From Galeopsis tetrahit (lineage: Eukaryota > Streptophyta > Magnoliopsida > Lamiales > Lamiaceae): DNA of 64,000 nt. The DNA lies in assembly GCA_963675135.1 (NCBI GenBank), contig OY776129.1, positions 42,138,141-42,202,140 of the forward strand, written 5' to 3'. Under the pieces are notes generated by a model. That model saw nothing but the letters and a program-made list of their open reading frames with translations, was not told where the DNA came from and did not search any database. Positions 47,001 to 59,046 of the stretch are shown here, one piece after another. Made by a program: the position numbers and the translations under genes. Within the stretch, counting starts at the first letter, position 1, and each line of letters opens with the position of its first letter.

Positions 47001-50000
47001 GCATTTTATGGGATTTCCATAATTTTTTCTGATATATCCAGAAAGCTACTATTTGTAGGAAATGTGAAGCACGTAAATATAGGAGTAATAAAGCAATCAC
47101 ACACATATAGGACATTACCATGTGACTTCTTCAAAGACTTGGTTAAAATATCAACTCTCATGTTTCCAGGCCTGAAGAAATCCATTAGATATTTTATCAT
47201 CTCCTCATCCCAGACTTCATATGCATAGTCACCATAGATAACATGCTCTGGAGGATAAACAAGCAGATTCTCTGCAATGATGGACAATAGTAATTTAAAT
47301 GGCCTCATTCAGTACAAGCAAAGATCCCAAAGAACCTTTCTGCAAACATAATAATTTTTCTACGAATATCATCCACGTTTCATGATTTGTTGTCTTTTCC
47401 AAAATAGAAACAAGCATAATAAGAAATATTGTCAAACAATGTACACCTAAAGCATTTACCAACAATATTCAACAAAATATGATACTAGAATGCACAGGGT
47501 TTTTATCCCAATAAGAATAAACAGTTGATCCTTTACCATTTCTTTTCAAAGGGCATGATTTCACTAAAAAAGCCTGTGCATATAAACAATTTTGTTCATT
47601 TATCTTTTAATATGGAGCACCCAAAATTACAAGAACCCTGCAAAACAAGGGATTCTCTAAGAGTGGGCTGACAAGAGAAATTCACACTTTTCTTGTTATT
47701 ATATGTCTCCTTACAACATTTAAATGCCATGAATAAATATGCTGATTCTGTGTTAAAAAGTTACTATGAGGGATTCCTTAGGAAAATACAATCAAGCACT
47801 GCAAAAAGAGATTAAAAGACAATACTCCAACTCCTAGTTAAATCTGAAACCAGGTATCCCCTAAACAACTAACAATATTACTTAACATGACTCAACCATG
47901 GGTATCTCGTGATTCCAACACGGCGCGCAATAAACTTTATGTTCCAATAAAGCAAAACAGATCATTACCTTAAGACTGCATAGCATAATGGAACCCAATT
48001 CTTTTAAATGGTATTCCATGATTATTTTTTTCGTCATAATATCATTTTGTCATACTTATGCTATCAAACCCCACAAATTATGATTTTCTCAGAGCATTCC
48101 AAATTACTTTGTTCTTATTATTTGATTTGGAGATTTAAATTTTCTGGAATTTAAACTGGAGTCGAATTACTTATGAAAACCCAAATATGATTCATGGCAT
48201 AAAGGAAAGAAATCAGTTTAGTGCATCAGTTGACACACATCAACTAGACCAAAACACAGGAAGAGCACAGTTGTAAATAAGAATGTCATAGATGTCCAAA
48301 CAAGCAACATCAAAGAGAGAATCAAGCTATATGAAAGAACTTGAAATGGACAAAGAAATTTACTAAGATAACCAGAATGTGAATTGAAAACTTTAGAAAC
48401 TAAAGTTATGATTATGAATACCAGAAAGTTCTGCAGCATAATCATCTTGAGGTTGCTCTTCTGCAAATCTGAACTCCATATTTCCAATATCTTGGAGCTC
48501 CTTAAATATCCATTCTTGAGGAGAATCTTGACGCAACAGTTTGATATATTGATAGATATAGCCAATGATTTCAAAGATCTACATCATCAACAGCATAACT
48601 GACATGAGCATCATAACTGATAGACTAGAATACAATTCCAGAGAGCCATGCCAAGTCAAGCTTGACTGGTAAAACAAGACCAAGATGCACAATTTCACAT
48701 CTCAACAATAAATAGATAGTAATATTTATGGGCAGGACAAACTCAGACATTTAAAGAAGGGAGTCGGAATATTCAGAATTTTCTATTAATGTACTACTTT
48801 CAACAAACCTTTCATAGAATTAGCTATTACTCCTTTTGAATGTTTAACTTGAATTGTGTGAATCATTATGAGGGTTTAGCAAGAGCTACTTTCAATGCCA
48901 CTTTATTTTCAACCTCAAATCAAAGAACCACAAGATGTTGCAATCTGTTATGCATTTAATATGGTCAGATGAACCGCTACACTGGAAAAGAGGTAGGAGG
49001 TGTTTGGTATGTATATGACTGTATTAAGGAATGAGGTTCATTCCTCTCATGTAGGAGAGGAATGGCTCATTTTCCAAAAGTGAAATTTCATTCCTTTCCC
49101 TCCTTTAACTTAGCACCGACCTTTCGCTCCATTTGTTCCTTCTCCTAGTCTTTCTTTGTTTCTGTCCTTCATACTTTTATTATATACATTATTTAAATAA
49201 AATAAAAATTGTGTTGGACCAACAAAGAGAAAAAATGGATAAATCGTGGATAGAATTCACAGAATATTATATCATTGCAATTAATAATTTCCGCACATAT
49301 CGAGTGTATATCTTGTATATACCATGAATCTTTCCAATGCTCTGTGTAAGAAAAGGGAAAAATTACCTTCTCTAAGCCAGAGTCCGTGAGGTGTATAGAC
49401 ATGCCGAAGATATATGCTATAGAAGAATGATGCATTCCTTCATCATCAACACCAGCTGATATGGAAGATGCCCAGCCTCTAGATTTCAAGAAGAAAAGCA
49501 AACTTCCTCTGCCCTCTGCAATCATATTATTTTTTTCATCATGTTTAAGAACTTAGAAGCCTCAGCCATAATCGTATTCACGTGTTCATAAGCATTTGTA
49601 TGCACTCCAAAAGAAAGGAAAAGAATAAATTTTTAAACACAAAGTTACATGCCCAAGCAGATCATGGCCTTGATTTTTGCATGTTAAAGTGACATCTGAA
49701 AGATGAAAGGCTAAACATTCTCTTCCACCTGCTATACTTGATTTCATCCAAAGATGAGATCAATTCATTCTCTAGGAGGCAGAGATGAATGTTAAAACAA
49801 CAGGATGAGGCCAAAATAAATGTGTGACAGGACGATCCGTTTAATACTAATCATAAGTCTAGATAAGGTGATGCATGCAGTTAAAAAGAACAAGAAAAGA
49901 CGTGCAAATAAGGAAAATTGAAGTATGGAGGCAACTGTTGAGATATTTCATGACCAAGTATCAATCTAAGCAAGCTAATAAGAATTCATAAATAGAGAAA

Positions 50001-53000
50001 TTCCAATCATGATTTTCTTTTGGTAGAGCACTAGAGTGATGAAATCCATGTGGAAATGCCTCGAGACTCAAGTTATCATGCCCTAATTCCCTGTCTTCAT
50101 CTCTTTTTGCATCTTCAAATTATTTAGTTTCATTTAAGTCAACGGCATCAATATAAATTATCCAATTTATATAATACTTATACAAGCTTAGATCCTACTG
50201 CATGAAATTAAAGTGCTATTAGAGGCAGGCATGAAGTTTTATTTCTAAGCTACTCCCTGTTAAATAAAGTACGCCCTCCATACTTTTCACAACCTCAACA
50301 AGATTAATTCAGCGTCTCCTCTACCGGAGACATTCAGGCCTTAATTAAGAGGCATGAGGCATACATCCCACATAACCCCATACCCTGAAACAGACACTTT
50401 GAGGATCTAATAATGCCTTTGAAATTTTCTTTACCTCCACAAATTTCATTGGGCCAGTACCAAACGACTGACATTTGTACTTACAACCAACGTGATTTCT
50501 CTCAACCTGGACTCACAAAGTTATTTAATATTATTGAAAGTGATACGTGACTGCCTGAAAACAATAGAGTCTGAGTTCAAGAGCAAAGGGATGCAAAAAC
50601 ACAGAAAAATAATTGTTTCTCGCTATCTATCAAAGCAAATTAACTATATCACGTGGAAGAGTTATAACAGCAGAAGAGCATCTTACCATGGCCAAGCAGA
50701 TGAGAAAGGTAATCTTCAGCTTTCTTTAAATAATCTTTCCGCAGAGAAGGCAATGTCCAGGACAAATCAAGGACATGAACATCTTTAACTGCCTCTAACC
50801 TATAAAGTTTGCCACTCTTCCAAATAGGAATGTTTAACCCCAATTCTGGCTTAACAAGGAGGCCTTTCTTGACACTGCTAAATAATTCAATGACCCAGCT
50901 TTCAAGTACATCAAGAGACTCTGCAGGATTTAAATTCGACAGTCAAGAGAAGAAAGATAACAGCACATTGTTACTTGTCTCTCTTCAAGAATCTCTAATA
51001 GCAATAAAAAATTGTGTGGCCATGGAGATTTTTTTTTTGTCAGTTCAGGCATCTGCAATTTCAAACGTCTGCATATTAAATAAAAATATATAAAGAGCAG
51101 AGCCAGCATAGACAGAACCACCTTATATTCATCATGTTAGTAAGAAGTCAAGTATAAATTACTCCTCAACTGTTACATATTTCAACAATTTTCTTGATGA
51201 CATCATTCACATGAGAAAATAAATAATCATCAGTCAATTCACTTTCGTTAAGAGAGAATAACAATATGAACAGCTTCAATTAGGATTTAGGAAATTGAGA
51301 TCCGTGGCTGCCCTCTTATTTATTAACATTTTCAACTTGTTCTTGGGAGTATCACAGAGTTAACCAAATTAACAACCTCATCATGTGGGATTAGCAAAGG
51401 AAACAGATAGCCAACAAGAGAATAAGAAGTGAAGCACCAGCCACCAGTATATTTTCAAGGATGTGCATGTGATTGCATTTGTCACTTTCAGTTAGCTAAT
51501 TACATGTATGTAGCCTATGGTCTCTGTTGCAGAGTTTATGTATATTTCCTTGTATATCTAGGTTTTCCTTATAGATTCTACTCCCTATATATATGGGGGT
51601 CTCTTTACCTGTTAATATACACAAAATATGAATTCCCATCTACTCTACTATCTCTATGACATGGTATTAGAGCAGGATAAGTTGTCGCCTCGATCTATTA
51701 AATGCATATTCTTTGATCCACTCACCAAATGGCATTACACTTGTGCTGAGATTACGTTTTGTGAGTCACGGCCTTACTTCTTCCCAACTCGGTTAAGTCA
51801 TCTGATACATTGGCCTCTACTCCTTTACCTAACCCATTGTCTATATCTCCTATACCAGACATCCTCGGACAGAGCCTAACTCATGTCCCCCACCCAGTCC
51901 TCTGCCTGCAGCTTCTGACGGTCCTCCACCTTCCACAACTGATTTATCCATTGCTCCACGCAAAGGTATTCGTTCTCGTACTAAGACATCCTTTGTCTAA
52001 CCATATCTCCTCTGATTATCTGGGTCCTGATTTCCGCTCTTTGGTTGTTTCTCTTCTACATCTATTTCGACTTCTTACTTATATAAACATCCTTTTTCTT
52101 GTTTTCCTATTAATATTTTCAGTCTTTATGTCTCTAACTCATAGTTTTTAAAGGCACAAGAGGGGTTCTACAGCCCGAGGCGCAAGGCGCGCCTCTTGTA
52201 CATTTTTCCTAAACACTGTTTTATAATCCTGTAAACACATTTCACACATATTCTACCACATAAATCCACATAATACTACTAAAGGGGCATAAATAAACAT
52301 TAAAACATAATGCAAACATGAAATTAATGCTAAAAAGTCTAGAATAGTGAAGATATACTTCACTCACACACAAAAAACATAAAAAACAGCAATTAAAAAA
52401 CACATAATATTCAGAAACTAGTCCTCATTCTCATCAAATAAGGGTTTTGAAAATAAGGGGCTGGAGGAGAGCGCGCAAATAAGGGTTTTGAAAAACCCTA
52501 GTTTTTTTTCCAAATACTAAAATGTTTCCTAATTTTTAATTCCTTTCTTATATTAAAAAGGAAAAAAGTGTTCAGCAATATTAAAAAGAAGAAAACGTTT
52601 TTTTTCAAAATGAACTAAAAGTGCTACTTTTTAAAGATGAAAATAAAATGTACAAGAGGCGACCAAAGGCGCGCCTAAGCCGCACCGAAAAAGGCGCCCA
52701 AAGGCACGCGCCTGGAAAACAGCGCCCTAAAAAAGTGTAGAAAGGCGTTTTACCTATAGCCTCGACCGAGGCGCGCCTTTCAAAACTATGCTCTAACTTC
52801 CCTGTGGTGTGTGTTCCATTCCCTTGACTCTAAGTCTCTAACAGAAATTTAGTAACGTGGGGGAGTAAGAAACAAAATAGTGTTGCTAGATCTTCTGCCG
52901 AGGTTGAGTAAAGAACTATGGCCCATACTGCTACTGAGATGATTTGAGTTAAGACTCTGCTTGAGGAACAGGCCAGTTTTTCATGACAGGACTAAACATA

Positions 53001-56000
53001 TCGAGGTTAACTGCCACTATATCCGTGAGTGTGTAATGAGCCAGAAAATTGTCACTCCATGTACTTCTTCATCCAACCAAGTTGCCAATATCTTCACTAA
53101 ACCGTATGTTTCTCAGGATTTTGTGACAAGCTGGATATGGTTGATATATATGCTCCAGTTTGAGGGGGAGTAGTGTATAGTTTATGTATAGTTCCTTCCT
53201 TGTATATTTAGGTTTACTTGTATATCTAGGTTTTCCTAATAGGATTAAATTGTAACCTAGTTTCTACTCACTATATATATGGGGGTCTCTTTACCTGTTA
53301 ATATATACTCCCTCCGTCCCACTATAAGTTTCTCACTTTCCTTTTATGAATGTCCCACTGTAAGTTTCTCATTCCATTTTTGGCATATTATTTTCTCTCT
53401 CTCAATCACATCACTTATATTTTATCTATTATTTTATCATACTTCATCTCACACTCATCAATTATTTTCTCTTTCCCCATCACATTACTTGTACTACATC
53501 TATTATTTTATCATATTTCTTAAACAAAACACCCCAAAGAAAGGGGAAACTTATATCGGGACGGAGGGAGTACAAAATATGAATTTCCATCTACTCTACT
53601 ATCTTTGTCTCAGTCTCGACCTTGGCCATAACCTTTAAGAGTGGCTTGTCTACTACCTCCTTAATCGTTGGTTAACATACTAATAAACCGAGATAACAAT
53701 AGAAGCTTCCATTTTGCTTGATTAAGATTCCCAGCCTCCAGATCAAATATATATCAATAAAATTTATTATGAGAATTTTTATGGCTCAACCCTCGGGTGC
53801 AATATAAAAATTTCACTCTACTCACATGATTAGAATGAGATATTAAGTATCAGAGATGATTGGACTAAAGCATTAAAGCAAGGGGATCATCTACGTGTAA
53901 ATAGCTAGAAATGTCCATCGTTAAAAATAAGTAGATTGGAGTTGCCCAATCTGGTGAAAAGTCATATCTACATGTAACCAGTTGAATATAAGTGAGACTC
54001 AACTTTTAATTTTTTTTTACTTTAAATGAATCTTTAAATTTCTTTTAAATGTTCTTTAATACCACCAACGGCACTAGCTCCTAGGGGTGTTGCGTTTTTG
54101 ACAAACAGACAGAGGTAACTGCAAGTCAATGGGGCAAGTTTTCACTTACCTAGATAATGAAGCCATAGGTAGTTTCATTTGCTAGCAGATTGTTCATTAA
54201 CTTAATTTTATATCTGAGATTAACAAAGACAACACAGACTGAAGGATTGATAATGCAGTTAAGACGTTGAGTTGTGTGGATAAGTTGTCACTGAAAACAT
54301 TGCAGTGTACTTTGCAAACATATACAGAAAAGTTAGTAGGATTAATTTGGACCTAAGACCTAAAAATTGAATCCCAGTTACTTATGAAACAGTATGGATA
54401 AACTTACCTCCTCCTATGACTACTAGCTTCATTGATCCACCATAATAATTGTCATGGTATAATTTCAGAATACGATCTCTTAAATTAACTCCTTTCTCCA
54501 CAGCATCAGCCAAGCTCTTTTTATTCCCTACAAAAAGTGAACTAGAAAATGTAGTAACCAATATATAAACCACATACAAACTTGAGGATGAACACAGAGC
54601 CAATTAATTGAACGTGAAAAATACCCCAAAAGAACCGGTTGAAAGGATGACCAGGCGCTGATGTATAGCACTGCAGTTGTTGCAGGCGGCATGAATCATT
54701 TTGCAGAACCTGATTAAATTCTGTAACCAATTGACGTTTTAAAAAACAGCATTAAGCTTAGGTGGAAGCACATAAACTAATAGATGTACTGGACAGTATA
54801 TATTATATTTAATCATAACTACTGAACATCGGGGGAAGGAAACATGAATGGACCTGAATCCACAGCTAACAGCTCCCTTTCCATAGCTTCAGCTTTAACT
54901 AAAGGAGAAGTGAAAAATTGAGCAAACCTGAAAAAACGCTATCAACCTCTTAATTTTTCCAATTCAGGAACACATTAAAAAGGAAATAATAATCCCTTGC
55001 AGTTGCAGAACAGAGAACTTATACTCAATCACAGTAAAGTATGACATTGTCAATTTAAAATGGATATCATCAAACTAAATCATGTCATGTGATAACAGAA
55101 GTTTCATATATATTCAGACACATACACACACACACAGCTTAGAAACCACAACATTCTTTGTTAGGAAATGCTTACAATCTACACACAACATGAGGATCAA
55201 TTTCATGTTAAATTTGGAAAACTAATTTCGTTTTGCATTTTTCTGGATGTGGTAAAGACTAAAGTCTTGCATGTTACGAAAGAATGCACGACTACAATTA
55301 AAGTAAGACAGTAACTTTTAAACATTTTCTTGTTGATGTGTATTTCACATATGCTTCATTTAGTACTAAATCATGTATTAGGGCATCTTACTGAAGAATT
55401 TGAAATTAAACATATCTATTCAGTGAGAAGAAATAATTTTGTTTGCCTCTAGAACATAAAAAAATTCGAAGCATCCCAAACGATGGTGATTCATGCTTGA
55501 TCAGGGTGGCACAAAGATGCATAATTTTCAGAATGAGAAGATAAACAAAATCCATCACAAAAACAGCTCTATAATACTCCCTCCGTCCCGGTATAAGTTT
55601 CCCCTTTCTTTTGGTTGTTTTGATTAAGAAATATGATTAAATAATAGATGTAGTACAAGTGATGTGATGGTGAGAGAGAAAATAATAGATGAGTGTGAGA
55701 TGAAGTATGATAAAATAATAGATAAAGTGTAAGTGATGTGATTGGGAGAGAGAAAATCATATGCCAAAAATGGAAAAATATGAAATGGGAAACTTATTGT
55801 GGGACATCCATAAAAGGAAAGTGGGAAACTTATAGGGGGACAGACGGAGTAGTTTATTCAAAACCTGCCTGTCAAAAATAATATTTAAAAGAAGACATTT
55901 ACAAAGAAATAGTAAGTGGACAAAAAAGGTTTTATCATTAAAGGCAATTTGAAGCAGACATATGATCAATGTCAGCCATCAGGTTGCATACTTCTCTCTC

Positions 56001-58884
56001 TGTATCTTATAGGCTGATCCCAATGCTTGTGGTGAAATACATATTCAATATTGAAATGCCATGGAGGAGAAAAAGAACTAGAGGAGCCATTAGTGCCTTT
56101 TTTCCATAGAAAAATTCTTGTGATGCTCGGATATACTAGGCAAATGTCAATTCGAGTGAAAAATAAGTATGCCATTCACAGCATAAGAGTGAGAACGCCA
56201 TAAATGAATCAAGCACTGATGAGATAGAAATGGAGCCAAACATAGACTAGAAGACAGGAGGAAGCAAAGCATTAATGAGATTGAAATGGAGCCAAACATA
56301 AAACTACAAGATAGGAGAAAAACAGTAATGATTGAACACATGATAATGTCATTCAGAACTCAATATAAAAATAAAAGCTTAGAAGAAACTAAATTATTTC
56401 TCAATTGTGCAAGCAATACTAGCCGACTTCTAAAGGTTATTGAATATTGAGTATAAATAAAACCAAGAAGTAAGAAGCAAATGAATTGAGTCGTGATGCA
56501 TTCTCTATTTTAAGAACTTACGGGGCTTCTATGAACAGATAATAACAAGAAATAACATTGATGATTGTCTAATGTGGCTATGCAGCCTGTTCATTGCAAG
56601 TAAGCAAAAGTGACAACTTGAATTAATACTTAGAAACCCTAAATTTTACCTTGTCAAAGCACCCTTGAGAAACTCCCTTTTAACCTCAAAGTGGTAGCAG
56701 GTATGCTCGGTTTCTGTATATGCATTTGACGCACCTCCATGCTTAGACAGGTAACTATCATACTAGAAAACAGAAGAGTCAATCCAGGAAACCAAATTTC
56801 TATCTGAACTAAGAACACATATGATTGTACAAGGCACATGCAAAACATAAGGAGTCCCAGAACAAAACACCCATGCTTTAAAATTTGCCAAATACTTATA
56901 TTCAGACCCTTTTGACTTAGTTTCTGATTCCATAGTTATTTCCTATGTTTATGATTCTTTGAAAGGTTTCTTTCAGGAGCAATTTTGACGGTGGTCACCT
57001 ATGATCAGACTTAGAGGTGGCATGATCAGACTGACCACAGATGGGCTGTGAGTCCTGTGACATGTTTGTATGGCTTTTAACACTTTTTGCAATACAAGAA
57101 AAGAACATTCATGCACATGGCTCGCTATCCTTGCACCATGTAATAAAAACTTAAGACAAAATAACAGCAACCATATGCATTCACCCATGGGGAAAACCTG
57201 GATGCAAAAAAGTTATGCTCAAAGCCATAACAAGTGGCTGGAAAATGGTCCATTCAAATGGGCCAGCAGCTGTTTTGTTTCCCTTTTCTAAGTTAAGAGG
57301 TGTGGGGAAGTCAACAGACTACAAAGCGCCACAAACATTTAAGCAAATAAGTAATACCACATCGCGCAAAATTAACTCACCTCATTTTCATCTGGGAAAT
57401 CAGTACTCCCCATGAAAAGCATGTGCTCTGCAATAAAATTTACATAGTAAGTCATCTGCTATTTGCCATTCTATATATGCTCAGCTGAGACATAGTGTTG
57501 CTATATCCTCAGAAGGCACACTTTATAACACCTAGAGCTGTTAGCCACATAATTAAAGTAACAAGATGAATTATGATTTTGCTTTACCCATAACATTCTA
57601 GACTTTTCCGAATTACATCATAGAAATGTCTTGGAAATCAAATTCCGTAATTTAATAGTCTGTACCACTCTAATCATCCTTTTTCCAGCATAAAACAAAA
57701 CATTGATTCTCATTTCATGAAGTGAAAATCATGAGTTTAAGGACAGCTGTAGATTTGCTTCTTTCTACAAACAATCACAACTTTCCCCATGTGAGTGTCC
57801 AGTTAGCAAGTAGATATAGTATTGTCCACTTTCATTCATTAGAATAATTTCTGCTGAATAGGAAAGATAGTAACAAGGACCGAATGGATACACATTTCCT
57901 TTGTAAATTAGAACAGAATGAAATAAACAATTCCTTTTTTTACGCCAGCCAAGAATATCAACTCTATATACACAAGAAAGTAGTTATGCAGCTACTTGTG
58001 AGCATTTTACGAGCTTCGACTTCTTCATGCTTTATACCATCGTGACCCTAGACCTACTTTGCTAAACCTATCTGAATACCTTTAAAATTTAAAATCACCA
58101 AGTATAATCCATGCGCCTTTAATAGGAAACATAAATTGGAACGACGTACAATAATGCTTCCTGTTTACCTTATTTTTTAATCGGCCGTGTAACACAAGCT
58201 AATGATTAGGCAGTTAACATCACAAGGTCACGGACTAGTAATATTAGGCCAATTATCCAGTAAAAATCTATTCAGTTCTTTAATCAGTTATCCCTATCCT
58301 TCCCATAAAAAAACTCTAGAATAAAACAAAATATATAGTATTCAATTGCACAGAACTATTGCAACTCAAAGTAAATTTGAAAACCTAAAAAGTGCGCCAG
58401 GCCCTGTGCTTCATTAGGATCCGAGAAACTTCCCATTCCAACACTCAGTGCTGCCGCAGCCTGCCAAAATAACACAACAGAATAAGAAGCAGAAAAGGCA
58501 CTATTCCATAGCTCAACAGAACTCAAATGAATAAATATCCATTATTTTCAATTCTAATTCAGAGCATCCAGTTGCAAAAGAACTGACCTTCTTCTGTGCC
58601 GAGCCTTTAGATTCCTTTACTTCTTCATTGTCTTCCTCGTCATCTTCATCCTCATCGCCTTCATCGGAGTCCTCGTCTTCTTCATCATCTTCATCCTCGT
58701 CTTCTTCGTCCTCGCTGTTGTCCTTATTTAGGCCTCCAGAAGGTTCATCTGAGTAAATCTCGGGATCGTGAACTAGCAAAGCGCAGAGGCCGTTGGTGAG
58801 TTGTATGAATCTGTATAGCCGCCTGTCAGTGGGGGACTTGACGACGACGTCGTCGGACGAAATAGCGCAGCTGCCGACCGCCAT
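41320..58884 (-). CDS. NRDC: Nardilysin-like M16 metalloprotease, 19 exons
   Basis: Exons: 58884-58588, 58460-58385, 57427-57381, 56762-56650, 54927-54854, 54720-54625, 54527-54408, 50920-50687, 49515-49367, 48578-48422, 47271-47119, 46258-45879, 45787-45638, 44993-44811, 43005-42802, 42707-42601, 42506-42353, 41762-41641, 41554-41320. Sum 3051 nt, 1016 aa, in frame. The inverted zinc motif HXXEH is at 122-126 (AHFLEHMLFMGS), and Glu203 follows exactly 76 residues later (HXXEHX76E), so the active site is intact. The acidic Asp/Glu-rich insert at about 57-88 is the feature separating nardilysin from insulysin. The C-terminal M16 repeats (YFQIEP, TKEQLGYVV) are present. Family members cleave peptides before Arg in dibasic sites. 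Introns hold a solo LTR, a Copia element, Stowaways and two micro-retroposons. The frame stays open upstream to an ATG at 59046. Confidence 0.95.
41838..42215 (-). mobile_element. Solo LTR in nardilysin intron 17
   Basis: Starts TGATAG and ends TATCA, with TCTTA repeated exactly on both sides (41833-41837 and 42216-42220). On the minus strand it begins TGATACACC and carries a TATA-like CTTATAAATAG about midway, as expected for an LTR promoter. No internal retrotransposon sequence is nearby, so it is a solo LTR of 378 bp. Confidence 0.8.
43948..44010 (+). mobile_element. Micro-retroposon 5 (poly-A tail with 20-bp TSD)
   Basis: AAGACTTTATCTTTCAATAT (43948-43967) recurs with one mismatch at 43991-44010. 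It flanks CTACCAGAATC plus about 11 A. Confidence 0.6.
44035..44075. repeat. (CT)n(CA)n compound microsatellite
   Basis: About ten CT units run directly into about ten CA units in nardilysin intron 14. Confidence 0.95.
44108..44353. mobile_element. Stowaway-type MITE in nardilysin intron 14
   Basis: CTCCCTCTGTTTCACTTTAA at the left and AGTGGAATGGAGGGAG at the right with TA flanks; CTGTCACTTT is also inverted near the right end (AAAGCGACAG). Length 246 bp. Confidence 0.75.
45073..45126 (+). mobile_element. Micro-retroposon 6 (poly-A tail with 13-bp TSD)
   Basis: GAACATACAAAAG is repeated exactly at 45073-45085 and 45114-45126. It flanks CCCCCGTC plus 20 A, in nardilysin intron 13. Confidence 0.65.
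49003..49135. repeat. MITE-like fragment in a nardilysin intron
   Basis: GGTGTTTGGTATGTATATGA followed by inverted GGAATGAGGTTCATTCCTCT / AGAGGAATGGCTCATT. It looks like one end of a hAT/PIF-type MITE; the other end was not delimited. Confidence 0.35.
52140..52790. mobile_element. hAT-type MITE (CATAGTTTT ends) nested in the Copia element
   Basis: The exact 8-bp TSD CTCTAACT lies at 52132-52139 and 52791-52798. The ends CATAGTTTTTAAAGGC and the inverse of GCCTTTCAAAACTATG match with one change. Subterminal GGCGCGCC motifs and TGTACAAGAGGCG/CGCCTCTTGTACA are also inverted. The 8-bp TSD points to hAT. Confidence 0.85.
53308..53570. mobile_element. Stowaway-type MITE nested in the Copia 3' LTR
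   Basis: CTCCCTCCGTCCCACTATAA at the left and ATCGGGACGGAGGGAG at the right, with TA on both sides. The 5' LTR of the same element gives the empty site (GTTAATATACACAAAATATG), which confirms the TA duplication. Confidence 0.92.
55577..55849. mobile_element. Stowaway-type MITE in nardilysin intron 4
   Basis: CTCCCTCCGTCCCGGTATAA at the left and an inverted GGGACAGACGGAG at the right, TA flanks. The interior (GTGAGATGAAGTATGATAAA) is the inverse of sequence in the MITE at 53308-53570, so they are the same family in opposite orientation. Length 273 bp. Confidence 0.82.
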
Positions 58885-59046
58885 TGATAGCAGCGAAGTA
58901 CGAGAACGGGGTGAAGAGTAATTGATTTTAGGGGAATTTGTTGAACCAAATTTTTTGAACAGGTATCTGCAGCAGAGATTATTGGCATTTATACAGAGGC
59001 GGGTTGAGAATGGGATTGGAAATCCCACGCACATTGAGTATTTCAT

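Larger units (their letters stand above)
51525..53612 (+). mobile_element. Short, internally deleted Copia retrotransposon in nardilysin intron 7
   Basis: LTRs at 51525-51661 and 53170-53612 share GTTTATGTAT, TCTAGGTTTTCCT and CCATCTACTCTACTATCT; GTCTC flanks both ends (51520-51524 and 53613-53617). TGGTATTAGAGC at 51662 is the initiator-tRNA-Met primer-binding site with one change. A purine tract (GAGGGGGAG) precedes the 3' LTR. Pol pieces remain: SPRSIKCIF (about 51685) and, after the nested MITE, VARSSAEVE, RTKHIEV and NQVANIFTK, the end of Copia RNase H, with frame breaks. The reverse-transcriptase core is missing. It inserted antisense to the host gene. Confidence 0.85.

Noticed and set aside
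49133..49327. Plus-strand ORF opposite nardilysin intron 9
   Set aside because: Sits in an intron and runs up to the exon 9 boundary region; low-complexity and no homology recognised.
51810..52151. 113-codon plus-strand Leu/Pro-rich ORF
   Set aside because: Degenerate Copia pol sequence read in a shifted frame, ending in the nested MITE.
53279..53638. 119-codon plus-strand ORF
   Set aside because: Spans the Stowaway MITE in the Copia LTR; similar frames occur in other MITE copies.
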